A stretch of 64,000 nucleotides of DNA from Actinomycetota bacterium (GTDB lineage Bacteria > Actinomycetota > Acidimicrobiia > Acidimicrobiales > CADCSY01), in contig SIRW01000103.1 in assembly GCA_004366205.1 (NCBI GenBank), positions 1 through 64,000 of the forward strand, given 5' to 3'. Position 1 is the first letter of the stretch; the number at the start of each line of letters is the position of its first letter. A model generated the notes under the pieces. That model did not search any database. It was not told the DNA's origin and saw nothing but the letters and a program-made list of their open reading frames with translations. This document shows, piece by piece, positions 26,601 to 34,564 of this stretch. The position numbers and the translations under genes are program-made.

Positions 26601-27465
26601 ACCCCCCGGGCCCGGCGCGGGTCAACACCGGCGCGCCCGGAACGCGGACGTCGACCCGGGCCACGGCGTGCAGGTCGGCCTGCTCGAGCACGGTCACGAG
26701 GGCCTGCACCTTGGCCGCCAGCTCGGTGGGCGGGCCGACCACCGCCGTGACGACCTGACCCGGAGCCGGACCCGGGACGGCCACCTCGAGGGCACCGTCG
26801 TGGACCTGCACCACGACCTCGCCCACCACCACCTCGCGCTCGTCGGGCAGCAGCGAGCGCAGCGCGCCCGGCAGGGCGGCGCCCAGCCGGGCGGCGAGCT
26901 CGAGCGTGCCGGCCGCGGCGTCGTCGTCGAGCACCGTGCCGGGCTCCCCCGCCGCCGCCAGCCCCCGCACGGCGGGCAGCCCAGGGGGAGCCTCGCCGGC
27001 GTGGGCGAGCACGTGACCGGCCCCGTCGAGCATCGCCCAGCCACCGCCCCGCGCCGGCGCCGCCGCCACCGCCACGCGCTCGACGACGGTGATGCGCACC
27101 GTGCCCGGCCACTCGCGCGCGACGGCGGCCTCGGCGACCCAGGGCAGGGCGGCCACCGCGGCCTCGGCGGCTCGAGGGTCGACGTCGGTCATGGCCTGGC
27201 CGCGCTCGACGCCCGAGGCGGCGACCACCGCCCCCCACGGGGTCTCGAGGTTGCCCTCCACGAGGATCCGGTCGACGTCGAGCAGCGGCGAGCGGGTGGC
27301 TCCCCAACCGGCGGCGGCGACCGCGACGGCCCCGAGCACGACGAGCAGCCGGCGGAGGCGGCGCCGACCCTCGTCGCGCCGCACGGCGATGCGCCGGGCC
27401 CGCAGCCGGGGGTCCATGGGCGGCCGGGGCGGCGCGCCGGTGGAGGTGGCGGCAGGCGGTGGCAC
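26599..27465 (-). CDS. ftsQ: cell division protein FtsQ
   Basis: 288 residues. A basic cytoplasmic N-terminus, one transmembrane helix (~40-57), then the POTRA domain ([12 protein letters not shown]) and the FtsQ beta domain ([13 protein letters not shown]). FtsQ recruits FtsL/FtsB and FtsW/FtsI to the septum. GTG 27463-27465 starts 2 nt after the murB stop. No ftsA lies between it and ftsZ, as usual in Actinobacteria. Confidence 0.92.
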   Translation of the reverse strand: MPPPAATSTGAPPRPPMDPRLRARRIAVRRDEGRRRLRRLLVVLGAVAVAAAGWGATRSPLLDVDRILVEGNLETPWGAVVAASGVERGQAMTDVDPRAAEAAVAALPWVAEAAVAREWPGTVRITVVERVAVAAAPARGGGWAMLDGAGHVLAHAGEAPPGLPAVRGLAAAGEPGTVLDDDAAAGTLELAARLGAALPGALRSLLPDEREVVVGEVVVQVHDGALEVAVPGPAPGQVVTAVVGPPTELAAKVQALVTVLEQADLHAVARVDVRVPGAPVLTRAGPGG

Positions 27466-27467
27466 GC

Positions 27468-28397
27468 TCAGCCCTCCCCGAATCCCACCAGGCGCACCTC
27501 GGGCTCGAGGAGCACCCCGGTCGCGTCGTGCACCCGCCGGCGTACCTCGGCGATGAGCGCCCGGACGTCGTCGGCGGAGCCCCCGGGGTCGGCCTGGATG
27601 AAGTTGGCGTGCTTCTCGGACACGTGCGCCGTGCCCAGCCTGAACCCCTTGAGGCCCGTGGCGTCGACCAGGCGGCCGGCGGAGTCACCCGGTGGGTTGG
27701 TGAAGATCGAGCCCGCGTTCTGACCCCCGGGCTGGTGCTCGCGCCGCCAGCGGACGATCTCGCCGATCTCGGCCTCCGAGGCGGCGCGGTCGCCGGGCGC
27801 GAGCTCGTGCTCGGCCCAGACGACCACCTGGGTGGGGCGCAGGGACGAGCGGCGGTACCCCAGCTCGAGAGCCTCAGCCGGCACGACACCATCCTCGCCC
27901 GTGGCGAGGTCGAGGACGCGGACCCTCCGCAGGGTGGCGGCCGTGTCCGACCCGTGCCCTCCGGCGTTCATCCGCACCGCCCCCCCGACCGTGCCCGGCA
28001 CCCCGACGGCCCACTCCAGGCCGGTGAGCGAGGCCCGGGCGGTGCGCCGGGCGAGGACCGGCAGGCTGGCTGCCCCGCCGGCCCGCACACCCCTGCCGTG
28101 CACCTCGATGGTGGTGAAGGGCTGCCCGAGCGCGAGCACGATGCCAGGGAAGCCGGCGTCGGCCAGGAGCAGGTTGGACCCGTTGCCGAGCACCAGGACC
28201 GGGAGCCCCGAGGCCGCCACCGCCGCAGCCGTGCGGGCCAGGTCGTCGTCGCTCGCCGCCTCGACCAGCACGGCGGCGGACCCACCCACCCGGTAGGTGG
28301 TGCGAGGCCCCACGGGCTCGTCACGCCGGGCCAGGTCGCCGAGCACCCGCACCGCCGTCTCGACGGCGTCGGGCGCCGCCTCCCGGACGGGGCTCAC
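27468..28397 (-). CDS. murB: UDP-N-acetylenolpyruvoylglucosamine reductase
   Basis: 309-residue FAD enzyme reducing the enolpyruvyl group to give UDP-MurNAc. FAD-binding N-terminal part ([19 protein letters not shown]), then [24 protein letters not shown] and A-G-S-I-F-T-N-P. It is a type I/II MurB of normal length. GTG (28395-28397) overlaps the murC stop as GTGA. Confidence 0.95.
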   Translation of the reverse strand: MSPVREAAPDAVETAVRVLGDLARRDEPVGPRTTYRVGGSAAVLVEAASDDDLARTAAAVAASGLPVLVLGNGSNLLLADAGFPGIVLALGQPFTTIEVHGRGVRAGGAASLPVLARRTARASLTGLEWAVGVPGTVGGAVRMNAGGHGSDTAATLRRVRVLDLATGEDGVVPAEALELGYRRSSLRPTQVVVWAEHELAPGDRAASEAEIGEIVRWRREHQPGGQNAGSIFTNPPGDSAGRLVDATGLKGFRLGTAHVSEKHANFIQADPGGSADDVRALIAEVRRRVHDATGVLLEPEVRLVGFGEG

Positions 28398-29782
28398 GCC
28401 CCGGGGCCGCCGAGGGCGGCGAGCAGGTCGTCGGGCAGCGTGGTCAGGTCGCCCGCGCCCAGGGTGAGGCACAGGTCCCCCGGCCGCAGCACCCCGACGA
28501 GGTGCTCGACGAGCGCCGCCCGGTCGGCCACGTAGGCGACGGGCGGCCCCGACGGGTGGTCCCGGACCGCCCGGGCCACCAGCTCGCCGGTGACCCCCGG
28601 ACGGGGGGCCTCGCCGGCGCCGTAGACGTCGGTGACCACCAGCAGGTCGGCGCCGTCGAACGCGGGGCCGAAGTCGCGCCACAACGACTCGGTGCGGCTG
28701 TAGCGGTGCGGCTGGAAGACCACGACCACCCGCTCCCAGTCGCCTTCCCGGCCTGCGGCCACCATCGCCGCCACCTCGGTCGGCAGGTGGGCGTAGTCGT
28801 CGACGAACGTGACGCCGGCCACCGAGCCCCGGTGCTCGAACCGCCGGCGGACGCCTCGGAAGCCGGCGAGCCCCAGGGCGGCCGCCTCGAACGGCACGCC
28901 GATCTCCAGCGCCGCGGCCAGCGCCGCTGTGGCGTTGCGGGCGTTGTGGAGCCCGGGCATGGCGACGCGGATCTCTCCCAGCACCACGCCGTCGCGCTCG
29001 AGCACGCCCCGCTGGCCGGACCGGTCGGGCCGGCGCTGGGTGAGCCGCACGCTGGCCCCGCCGTCGACGCCGTAGGTCCGCGCCCCCACGGCGGCGCCGA
29101 TCCGGGCCGCGCCGGGATCGTCAGCGCACACGAGCCGGCTGCCTGCGGAGGACCCCAGGAACTGCCCGAAGCGCTCGACCAGGGCGTCGAAGCCGCCGTG
29201 GTGCTCGAGGTGGTCGGGCTCGACGCTCGTGAGCACCGCGACCTCGGGCTCGAGGCCGAGGAACGTGCTGTCGCTCTCGTCGGCCTCCAGCACGAACCAC
29301 GCCCCGTCGTCCCAGGCGGCACCGCCGTCGAGGCCGGCGATGTCGCCCCCGACGATGAACGACGGCCGCATTCCCGCTCCCCGGAGGACGGCCGCGAGCA
29401 TGGCGGTGGTCGTGGTCTTGCCGTGCGTGCCGGCCACCGCGACCACCCGCCGGGTGGCGCAGATCGCCCGCAGCACCGGGGCCCGGGTCAGCACGGGCAC
29501 GCCCCGCCGGCGGGCCTCCACGACCTCGGGGTTGTCGTCGGGGACGGCGGTCGACACCGCCAGCGCGTCGACGGCGTCGGGCACGTGGCCCGCGTGGTGC
29601 CCGACGTGGACCCGCACCCCGAGGGCGGCGAGGCGCTCGAGCCGGGGCGAGGCGACGAGGTCGCTGCCCGACACCTCGTGGCCCATCGCCTTGAGCACCG
29701 TGGCGATCGGGCCCATCCCCGACCCGCCGACCGCCACCACGTGCACGCGCCGGGGCCGCGAGAGGTCGAGCTCGGGATGCAC
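28394..29782 (-). CDS. murC: UDP-N-acetylmuramate--L-alanine ligase
   Basis: 462 residues. Mur ligase order is complete: Rossmann N-domain (V-A-V-G-G-S-G-M-G), ATP-binding G-T-H-G-K-T-T-T-T, E-A-D-E-S-D-S-T-F-L, and the C-terminal F-Q-P-H-R-Y-S-R-T. It adds L-alanine to UDP-MurNAc. GTG 29780-29782 is preceded by TAACCT and a 6-nt spacer, so a new transcript for murC-murB-ftsQ probably starts here, after the inverted block. Confidence 0.96.
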   Translation of the reverse strand: MHPELDLSRPRRVHVVAVGGSGMGPIATVLKAMGHEVSGSDLVASPRLERLAALGVRVHVGHHAGHVPDAVDALAVSTAVPDDNPEVVEARRRGVPVLTRAPVLRAICATRRVVAVAGTHGKTTTTAMLAAVLRGAGMRPSFIVGGDIAGLDGGAAWDDGAWFVLEADESDSTFLGLEPEVAVLTSVEPDHLEHHGGFDALVERFGQFLGSSAGSRLVCADDPGAARIGAAVGARTYGVDGGASVRLTQRRPDRSGQRGVLERDGVVLGEIRVAMPGLHNARNATAALAAALEIGVPFEAAALGLAGFRGVRRRFEHRGSVAGVTFVDDYAHLPTEVAAMVAAGREGDWERVVVVFQPHRYSRTESLWRDFGPAFDGADLLVVTDVYGAGEAPRPGVTGELVARAVRDHPSGPPVAYVADRAALVEHLVGVLRPGDLCLTLGAGDLTTLPDDLLAALGGPGA

Positions 29783-29788
29783 GCGGCG

Positions 29789-29794
29789 AGGTTA
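29789..29794 (-). promoter_or_regulatory. -10 element for leaderless murC
   Basis: TAACCT on the minus strand, 6 nt before GTG 29782. It gives the downstream half of the dcw cluster its own promoter. Confidence 0.5.
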
Positions 29795-29886
29795 CCGGCG
29801 TGCGACGCTGGGGTATCCGGATGCGGCTCCCCCCGCCGGCCCGTGACCGGCTGCGGACCGCAGCACCAGGAGGACCAGGACAGCCC

Positions 29887-31026
29887 GTGCCCGTCTCGAT
29901 CGTGATCGCCGCCGGTGGCACCGGCGGGCACATCTACCCGGGCCTCGCCCTCGCCGAGGCCCTGCGCGCCACCGCACCGGGGTGCCGCATCACCTTCGTG
30001 GGCACGGCGCGCGGGCTGGAAGGCCGGCTCGTCCCCGAGGCGGGCCACACCCTGGAGCTGTACACGATGCTGCAGTTCAACAACCAGGGCTGGCGCAAGG
30101 TGCTGGTGCCCGCCGCGCTCGCCCGGGGGTCGCTGCAGGCGCGTGCCATCCTCAGGCAGGTCGGCGCCGACGTGGCGATCAGCATGGGCGGCTACAGCGG
30201 GGTGCCGCTGGTGCTCGGCGCCCGGCTCGCCCGGGTGCCCGTGGCCATCCACGAACCGGGCTCGGTGCCCGGCCAGGCCAACCGGCTCGCCGCCCGCTTC
30301 ACGCCGCACGTCGCCACGTCGTTCCCCGACACCGTGTTCCCGGGCCGCCAGGCCCGGTGCACCGGCTACCCGCTCCGGGGCGAGATCCTCCGCTTCGACC
30401 GGGCCGCCCTGCGCGCCGAGGCCCGGGCGGCGTACGGGCTCAGCGACGACCAGCGGATGATCCTCGTCACCGGCGGCAGCCAGGGGGCGCTGTCGCTGAA
30501 CCGCTTGGCCCTCGGGCTCGCCGAGCGCTGGGCGGGGGCGGGGCGCACCGACGTGCGCATCGTGCTCAAGCCCGGGTCGCGCACCCACGACGAGATCGCC
30601 GCCGCGCTCGCCGGCAACCCCGGGCGGGACCTCGTCGAGCTCGTCGGCTACATCGAGCGGATGGACCTGGCCTACGCGGCAGCCGACCTGGCCATCTGCC
30701 GAGCGGGCGCCGGCACCCTCGCCGAGCTCGCCGTCGTGGGCCTCCCGTCGATCCTCGTCCCCCTCCCCCACCACGAGCACGACGAGCAGGCCCACAACGC
30801 CGAGCCGCTCGTGCGCGCCGGCGGCGCCCTGATGGTGCGCGACCACGAGGCCACCGCCGACGTCGTGGGCCCGCTGATCGAGGAGCGCCTCGACGACCCG
30901 ACCCTGCTCGAGGCCATGCGGCGGGGCATGCACGCCAGCGCCCGGCCGCAGGCGGCAGCCGACCTCGCCGCCTGGCTGCTCGAGCTCGCCGGTGTCCGGA
31001 CGGCCGGACCGACCGTGGCAGGCTGA
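29887..31026 (+). CDS. murG: lipid II synthase GlcNAc transferase
   Basis: 379-residue GT28 glycosyltransferase adding GlcNAc to lipid I at the inner membrane face. The glycine-rich loop A-A-G-G-T-G-G-H-I-Y-P, membrane-side L-Q-F-N-N-Q-G, E-P-G-S-V-P-G-Q-A-N-R-L, G-G-S-Q-G-A and the donor-site R-A-G-A-G-T-L-A-E-L are all present. GTG 29887 was chosen since the fold begins there and AGGAGG lies upstream (13 nt, rather far); longer starts exist. It is the first gene of a plus-strand block that interrupts the minus-strand dcw cluster. Confidence 0.93.
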   Translation: MPVSIVIAAGGTGGHIYPGLALAEALRATAPGCRITFVGTARGLEGRLVPEAGHTLELYTMLQFNNQGWRKVLVPAALARGSLQARAILRQVGADVAISMGGYSGVPLVLGARLARVPVAIHEPGSVPGQANRLAARFTPHVATSFPDTVFPGRQARCTGYPLRGEILRFDRAALRAEARAAYGLSDDQRMILVTGGSQGALSLNRLALGLAERWAGAGRTDVRIVLKPGSRTHDEIAAALAGNPGRDLVELVGYIERMDLAYAAADLAICRAGAGTLAELAVVGLPSILVPLPHHEHDEQAHNAEPLVRAGGALMVRDHEATADVVGPLIEERLDDPTLLEAMRRGMHASARPQAAADLAAWLLELAGVRTAGPTVAG

Positions 31027-32083
31027 CGCCATCACCGAGCTGCGCACCCTCCTCGTCCATCCCGAGACGCCCCTGCGCGACGCCTTCGAGCGCATGCAGG
31101 CGGCGGGCCACGGCCTGCTCGTGATCGGCGACGACGAGGCCGGCCACGTGCTGGGCACGGTCACCGACAGCGGACTGCGCCGGGCGGCGCTCGCCCACCC
31201 CGCCCTCGACGCGCCCGTGCGCCTGGCCCGCACCCGCCAGCCCGTCCTCGCCGGACCCGGCGACGGCGACGCCGAGGTGCGCCGGCTGCTCGTCGAGCAC
31301 CGGCTGCGCGCCGTTGCCGTCGTCGACGGCGGGCGGCTCGTGGGCGTGCGCAGCCTCGACGAGTTCCCCGACGCCGCCCCGCCCGACCCGGTCGCCGTGG
31401 TGATGGTCGGGGGCCGGGGCGAGCGGCTGCGGCCGCTCACCGACAAGCTGCCCAAGCCCCTGCTCAAGATCGGCGGCCAGTCGATCGTCGAGCGCATCAT
31501 CCGCTCGCTCACCCGGGCCGGGGTGCACGACGTGTACCTCACGGTCAACTACATGGCCGAGGCCTTCGAGGAGGAGCTCGGCGACGGCGCGCGCATGGGC
31601 GTGCGCCTCCACTACGTGGTCGAGGACGAGCCCCTCGGGTCGGCGGGCGGGCTCTCGCTGCTGCCCGAGCGCCCGAAGGCGCCCCTGCTCGTCACCAACG
31701 GCGATCTGATCACCACCGTCGACTGGCGGGCCATGTTCGACTTCCACCGCCTGCACGCCGGCGCCATCACCATCGCCGGCGTCGAGCACCGCACCTACAT
31801 CCCCTACGGGGTGCTGCGCACGGCCGAGCACCACCTGCTCGCCATCGACGAGAAACCCGAGCGGATCGACTTCGTGAACGCCGGGATGTACGTGCTCGAG
31901 GCCGACCTGCTGCGCTTCGTCGAGCCCGGCGCGCCGCTGCTCATGACCGACCTCATCGCCGACGTCGTGGCCGACGGGCTGCCGGCGCACGTGTTCCCGG
32001 TGCTCGAGCGGTGGTTCGACATCGGCACCCCCGAGGAGTTCGAGAAGGTGCTGCTCTTGTTCGCGACCGGAGAGGAGGGCTGA
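30992..32083 (+). CDS. CBS-domain sugar-phosphate nucleotidyltransferase (PtmE-like)
   Basis: 363 residues. Residues ~14-125 form a CBS pair (P-E-T-P-L-R-D-A-F-E-R-M ... G-T-V-T-D; A-V-A-V-V-D-G). Residues ~131-355 are an NTP-transferase domain with V-M-V-G-G-R-G-E-R-L-R-P-L-T and L-P-K-P-L-L. This CBS+NTP_transferase layout is that of PtmE, the glucosamine-1-phosphate guanylyltransferase of Campylobacter legionaminate synthesis; the nucleotide and sugar here are inferred. GTG 30992 overlaps murG by 35 nt; no later start keeps the first CBS motif. legB follows 1 nt after its stop. Confidence 0.82.
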   Translation: MSGRPDRPWQADAITELRTLLVHPETPLRDAFERMQAAGHGLLVIGDDEAGHVLGTVTDSGLRRAALAHPALDAPVRLARTRQPVLAGPGDGDAEVRRLLVEHRLRAVAVVDGGRLVGVRSLDEFPDAAPPDPVAVVMVGGRGERLRPLTDKLPKPLLKIGGQSIVERIIRSLTRAGVHDVYLTVNYMAEAFEEELGDGARMGVRLHYVVEDEPLGSAGGLSLLPERPKAPLLVTNGDLITTVDWRAMFDFHRLHAGAITIAGVEHRTYIPYGVLRTAEHHLLAIDEKPERIDFVNAGMYVLEADLLRFVEPGAPLLMTDLIADVVADGLPAHVFPVLERWFDIGTPEEFEKVLLLFATGEEG

Positions 32084-32084
32084 C

Positions 32085-33086
32085 GTGACCGGAGCCGGCG
32101 ACCGGGACGGCTGGCGGGACTGGAGCGGCACGAAGGTGCTCGTCACCGGGGCCGGCGGCTTCATCGGCTCGACCCTGGTCGAGCACCTGCTCGGCGCGGG
32201 GGCCGACGTGCGGGCGTTCTGCCACTACCACCCCCAGGGCGCCGGCTGGCTCACGGGCCGGGACGACGTGGAGGTCGTGCTGGGCGACGTGCGGGACCAG
32301 AGCCGGCTGGTGCACGCCGCCGCCGGGCGCGACGTGGTCTTCCACCTCGCCGCCCTCATCGGCATCCCCTACAGCTACGAGGCCCCCGAGAGCTACGTGC
32401 AGACCAACGTCAACGGCACCTACAACGTGGCCAGCGCCTGCCTGCGCGCCGGCGCCCGGCTGGTGCACACGTCGACCAGCGAGGTGTACGGCACGGCGAT
32501 CACCGTTCCCATCGCCGAGGACCACCCGCTGCAGCCCCAGTCGCCGTACTCGGCGTCGAAGATCGGCGCCGACATGATGGCGCTGTCGTTCCACCACGCC
32601 TTCGACCTGCCCGTCACCGTGGTGCGCCCGTTCAACACCTACGGGCCCCGCCAGTCGGCCCGGGCGGTCATCCCCACGATCCTGTCCCAGCTTCACGCCG
32701 GGCAGCGACAGGTGAAGCTGGGCGCCACGACCCCGACGCGGGACTTCAACTACGTCGACGACACCGCCCGCGGGTTCATGGCCGTGGCCCGGTGCGAACA
32801 GGCGGTCGGCGACGTCGTCAACGTGGGCTCCGGTCGCGAGATCGCCATCGGCGACCTCGTCGAGCTGCTCGTCGAGATCACCGGCGCCGAGGCCGAGGTC
32901 GTCACCGACGAGGCCCGCATCCGGCCCGAGGCCAGCGAGGTCGAGCGCCTGCTCGCCGACAGCACCCGGGCTCGGGAATGGGCGGGCTGGGCACCCGAGG
33001 TCACCCTGGAGGAGGGGCTGGCCCGCACGTCGGCGTGGATCGCCGAGCACCTCCACCTGTTCGACGCCGGCACCTACGCCCGCTAG
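32085..33086 (+). CDS. NAD-dependent sugar-nucleotide 4,6-dehydratase, LegB-like
   Basis: 333-residue extended SDR. NAD loop T-G-A-G-G-F-I-G-S, the active-site context S-T-S-E-V-Y-G-T, and the Y-S-A-S-K tyrosine/lysine pair. Phrases such as L-A-A-L-I-G-I-P-Y-S-Y, R-P-F-N-T-Y-G-P-R-Q-S-A-R-A-V-I-P-T-I and P-T-R-D-F-N-Y-V-D-D-T match LegB (UDP/GDP-GlcNAc 4,6-dehydratase). The predicted product is a 4-keto-6-deoxy-GlcNAc nucleotide. GTG 32085 has a GAGGAGGG ribosome binding site. It is directly behind the nucleotidyltransferase; the remaining legionaminate genes are absent here. Confidence 0.85.
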   Translation: MTGAGDRDGWRDWSGTKVLVTGAGGFIGSTLVEHLLGAGADVRAFCHYHPQGAGWLTGRDDVEVVLGDVRDQSRLVHAAAGRDVVFHLAALIGIPYSYEAPESYVQTNVNGTYNVASACLRAGARLVHTSTSEVYGTAITVPIAEDHPLQPQSPYSASKIGADMMALSFHHAFDLPVTVVRPFNTYGPRQSARAVIPTILSQLHAGQRQVKLGATTPTRDFNYVDDTARGFMAVARCEQAVGDVVNVGSGREIAIGDLVELLVEITGAEAEVVTDEARIRPEASEVERLLADSTRAREWAGWAPEVTLEEGLARTSAWIAEHLHLFDAGTYAR

Positions 33087-33092
33087 TAGGGT
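33087..33092 (+). promoter_or_regulatory. -10 element for the selenoprotein gene
   Basis: TAGGGT begins 1 nt after the legB stop and has a 6-nt spacer (AAGGGC) before ATG 33099. It supports the choice of this ATG, and thus translation through the TGA. Confidence 0.5.
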
Positions 33093-33098
33093 AAGGGC

Positions 33099-33368
33099 AT
33101 GCTCGAACCCCGACACCGGCTCAGCATCGAGTTCTGCGTCCCCTGAGACTACGTGCCCCGGGCCGTCGGTCTGGCGGACGAGCTGCTCACAGGGTGGGCG
33201 CCGGTCATCGAGTCGCTCGAGCTGATCCCCGGCTCCCAGGGCCGCTTCGAGGTCGTCCTCGACGGCGAGCTGATCTTCTCCAAGGCCGGGCTCGGCCGCC
33301 ACGCCGAGCCCGGCGAGGTGGCCGGCATCGTCCGCGAGCGCATCGGCCCCGAGATCGAGCGCGACTGA
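33099..33368 (+). CDS. SelT/SelW/SelH (Rdx) family selenoprotein; in-frame TGA = Sec
   Basis: 89 residues if TGA 33144-33146 is read as selenocysteine. ATG 33099 opens L-S-I-E-F-C-V-P-U-D-Y, giving Cys13-x2-Sec16, the Rdx redox motif. Continuing in frame are P-R-A-V-G-L-A-D-E-L-L, I-P-G-S-Q-G-R-F-E-V-V-L-D-G-E-L-I-F-S-K and E-P-G-E-V-A-G-I-V, the full thioredoxin-like Rdx fold at normal family length. Neither half alone is a domain: the upstream part is 15 codons, and the next start (GTG 33153) would lose the first strand and the redox motif. A SECIS-like hairpin follows the TGA. Role: probable thiol-dependent redox protein. The Sec machinery is not in the window. Confidence 0.88.
33161..33184 (+). 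promoter_or_regulatory. candidate bacterial SECIS hairpin
   Basis: Stem GGC-CGTC (33161-33167) / GACG-(A bulge)-GCT (33177-33184, last pair G-U), apical loop GGTCTGGCG. The loop begins with GGUCU, as in the E. coli fdhF SECIS loop, and starts 22 nt after the TGA, inside the range known for bacterial SECIS elements. Confidence 0.6.
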
Positions 33369-33389
33369 GCCTGGGCCGCTGAGGCTCAG
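33365..33389. terminator. bidirectional terminator hairpin between selenoprotein gene and ftsW
   Basis: CTGAGCCT (33365-33372) and AGGCTCAG (33382-33389) are perfect 8-bp arms with a 9-nt loop. The hairpin includes the TGA of the plus-strand gene (33366-33368) and the complement of the ftsW stop (33386-33388), so it could terminate both convergent transcripts. No T tract. Confidence 0.5.
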
Positions 33390-34564
33390 GCCGGCGCCGG
33401 CGCCGGGCGCTGGGGCCGGCCCTGGCGAGCGACGCTGAGCAGCAGGCCGGTGGCCGCCATGAGCACGATGAGCGACGAGCCGCCGAAGGAGACGAAGGGC
33501 AGCGGCACGCCGGTGATGGGCAGGATGCCGACCACGGCGCCGATGTTCACGAACGCCTGGACGAGGACCCAGGTGGTGATGCCGGCGGCCAGGAGGGCTC
33601 CGAAGCGGTCGGGCGCCCGGATGGCGGCGCGCACGCCGAGGACGCCGAAGCCGGCGAACAGCCCGACGACGAGGAGCCCCCCGATCAGGCCGAGCTCCTC
33701 GCCGATGATGGCGAAGATGAAGTCGGTGTGGGCGTTGGGCAGGAACCCCCACTTGGCCCGGCTGGCGCCGAGGCCGACCCCACCGATGCCGCCGGACGCG
33801 ATGCCGACGAGCGACTGGATGGTCTGGTAGCCGGTGTTGGTGGGGTCGGCTTCGGGGTTCACGAAGGCGAGCAGGCGCGCCCGGCGGTACCCCTCGCTGA
33901 ACGCCAGGACGGTGGCGCCGGCCGAGGCGACCAGCGCCAGCACCCCCAGGCGGTGCAGCGGCGCCCCGGCCACGAACAGCACCGAGAACACGATGGCGCC
34001 GGTCACGAGCGTGGTGCCCATGTCGGGCTGGAGCATGAGCAGCGCACCCACGGCGCCGCCGACGAGCACCACCGGCCGCAGGGTCGCCCGGCTGTCGCGC
34101 ATGCGGGTGGCGCGCCGAGCCAGCAGGTCGGCGCAGAACAGCAGCAGAGCGAGCTTGGCGATCTCGGCGGGCTGGATGCGGAGCGTGCCCGCCCCGAGCC
34201 AGCGCGACGACCCGTTGACGGTGACGCCCACCTGGGGGACGAGCACGAGCGCCAGCAGGCCCAGCGACACCAGCAGGGCGGGGGTGGAGAACCGCCGCCA
34301 GACCCGGTAGTCGACCCGCAGGGTGACGGCGAGGGCGACGCCCCCGAGCGCCACCCACAGCAGCTGGCGGTGGAAGTAGGCCCAGCTGGAGCCGTGGTCG
34401 CGCACGCCCTGCACGGACGACGCCGACAGCACCATCACCAGCCCGATCAGGGTGAGCACGCCCACCAGGGCGAGCAGGAGCCAGTACGTCGCCGGCCGGC
34501 TGCCGTCGTCGGCGAGGCCACCGGTGCGGCGCGCGCGGGACCGGCGGTCGGCGGTGGCGGTCAC
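33386..34564 (-). CDS. ftsW: septal peptidoglycan glycosyltransferase FtsW
   Basis: 392-residue SEDS-family membrane protein with about ten hydrophobic helices. Family landmarks include N-G-S-S-R-W-L, I-Q-P-A-E-I-A-K-L-A-L-L, L-Q-P-D-M-G-T and F-I-F-A-I-I-G-E-E-L-G-L, ending V-P-L-P-F-V-S-F-G-G-S-S. It polymerises lipid II with FtsI. GTG (34562-34564) overlaps the murD stop as GTGA. Confidence 0.95.
   Translation of the reverse strand: MTATADRRSRARRTGGLADDGSRPATYWLLLALVGVLTLIGLVMVLSASSVQGVRDHGSSWAYFHRQLLWVALGGVALAVTLRVDYRVWRRFSTPALLVSLGLLALVLVPQVGVTVNGSSRWLGAGTLRIQPAEIAKLALLLFCADLLARRATRMRDSRATLRPVVLVGGAVGALLMLQPDMGTTLVTGAIVFSVLFVAGAPLHRLGVLALVASAGATVLAFSEGYRRARLLAFVNPEADPTNTGYQTIQSLVGIASGGIGGVGLGASRAKWGFLPNAHTDFIFAIIGEELGLIGGLLVVGLFAGFGVLGVRAAIRAPDRFGALLAAGITTWVLVQAFVNIGAVVGILPITGVPLPFVSFGGSSLIVLMAATGLLLSVARQGRPQRPAPAPA

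Noticed and set aside
29800-29886. Earlier murG start at 29800
   Set aside because: The extra 29 residues are basic and proline-rich without family similarity, and the glycosyltransferase fold starts right after GTG 29887.
33144-33146. TGA as an ordinary stop or a frameshift error in a 15-codon ORF plus a 71-codon ORF from GTG 33153
   Set aside because: Both halves are in the same frame, together give the complete Rdx family fold at normal length, and the TGA falls exactly at the redox Cys/Sec position.
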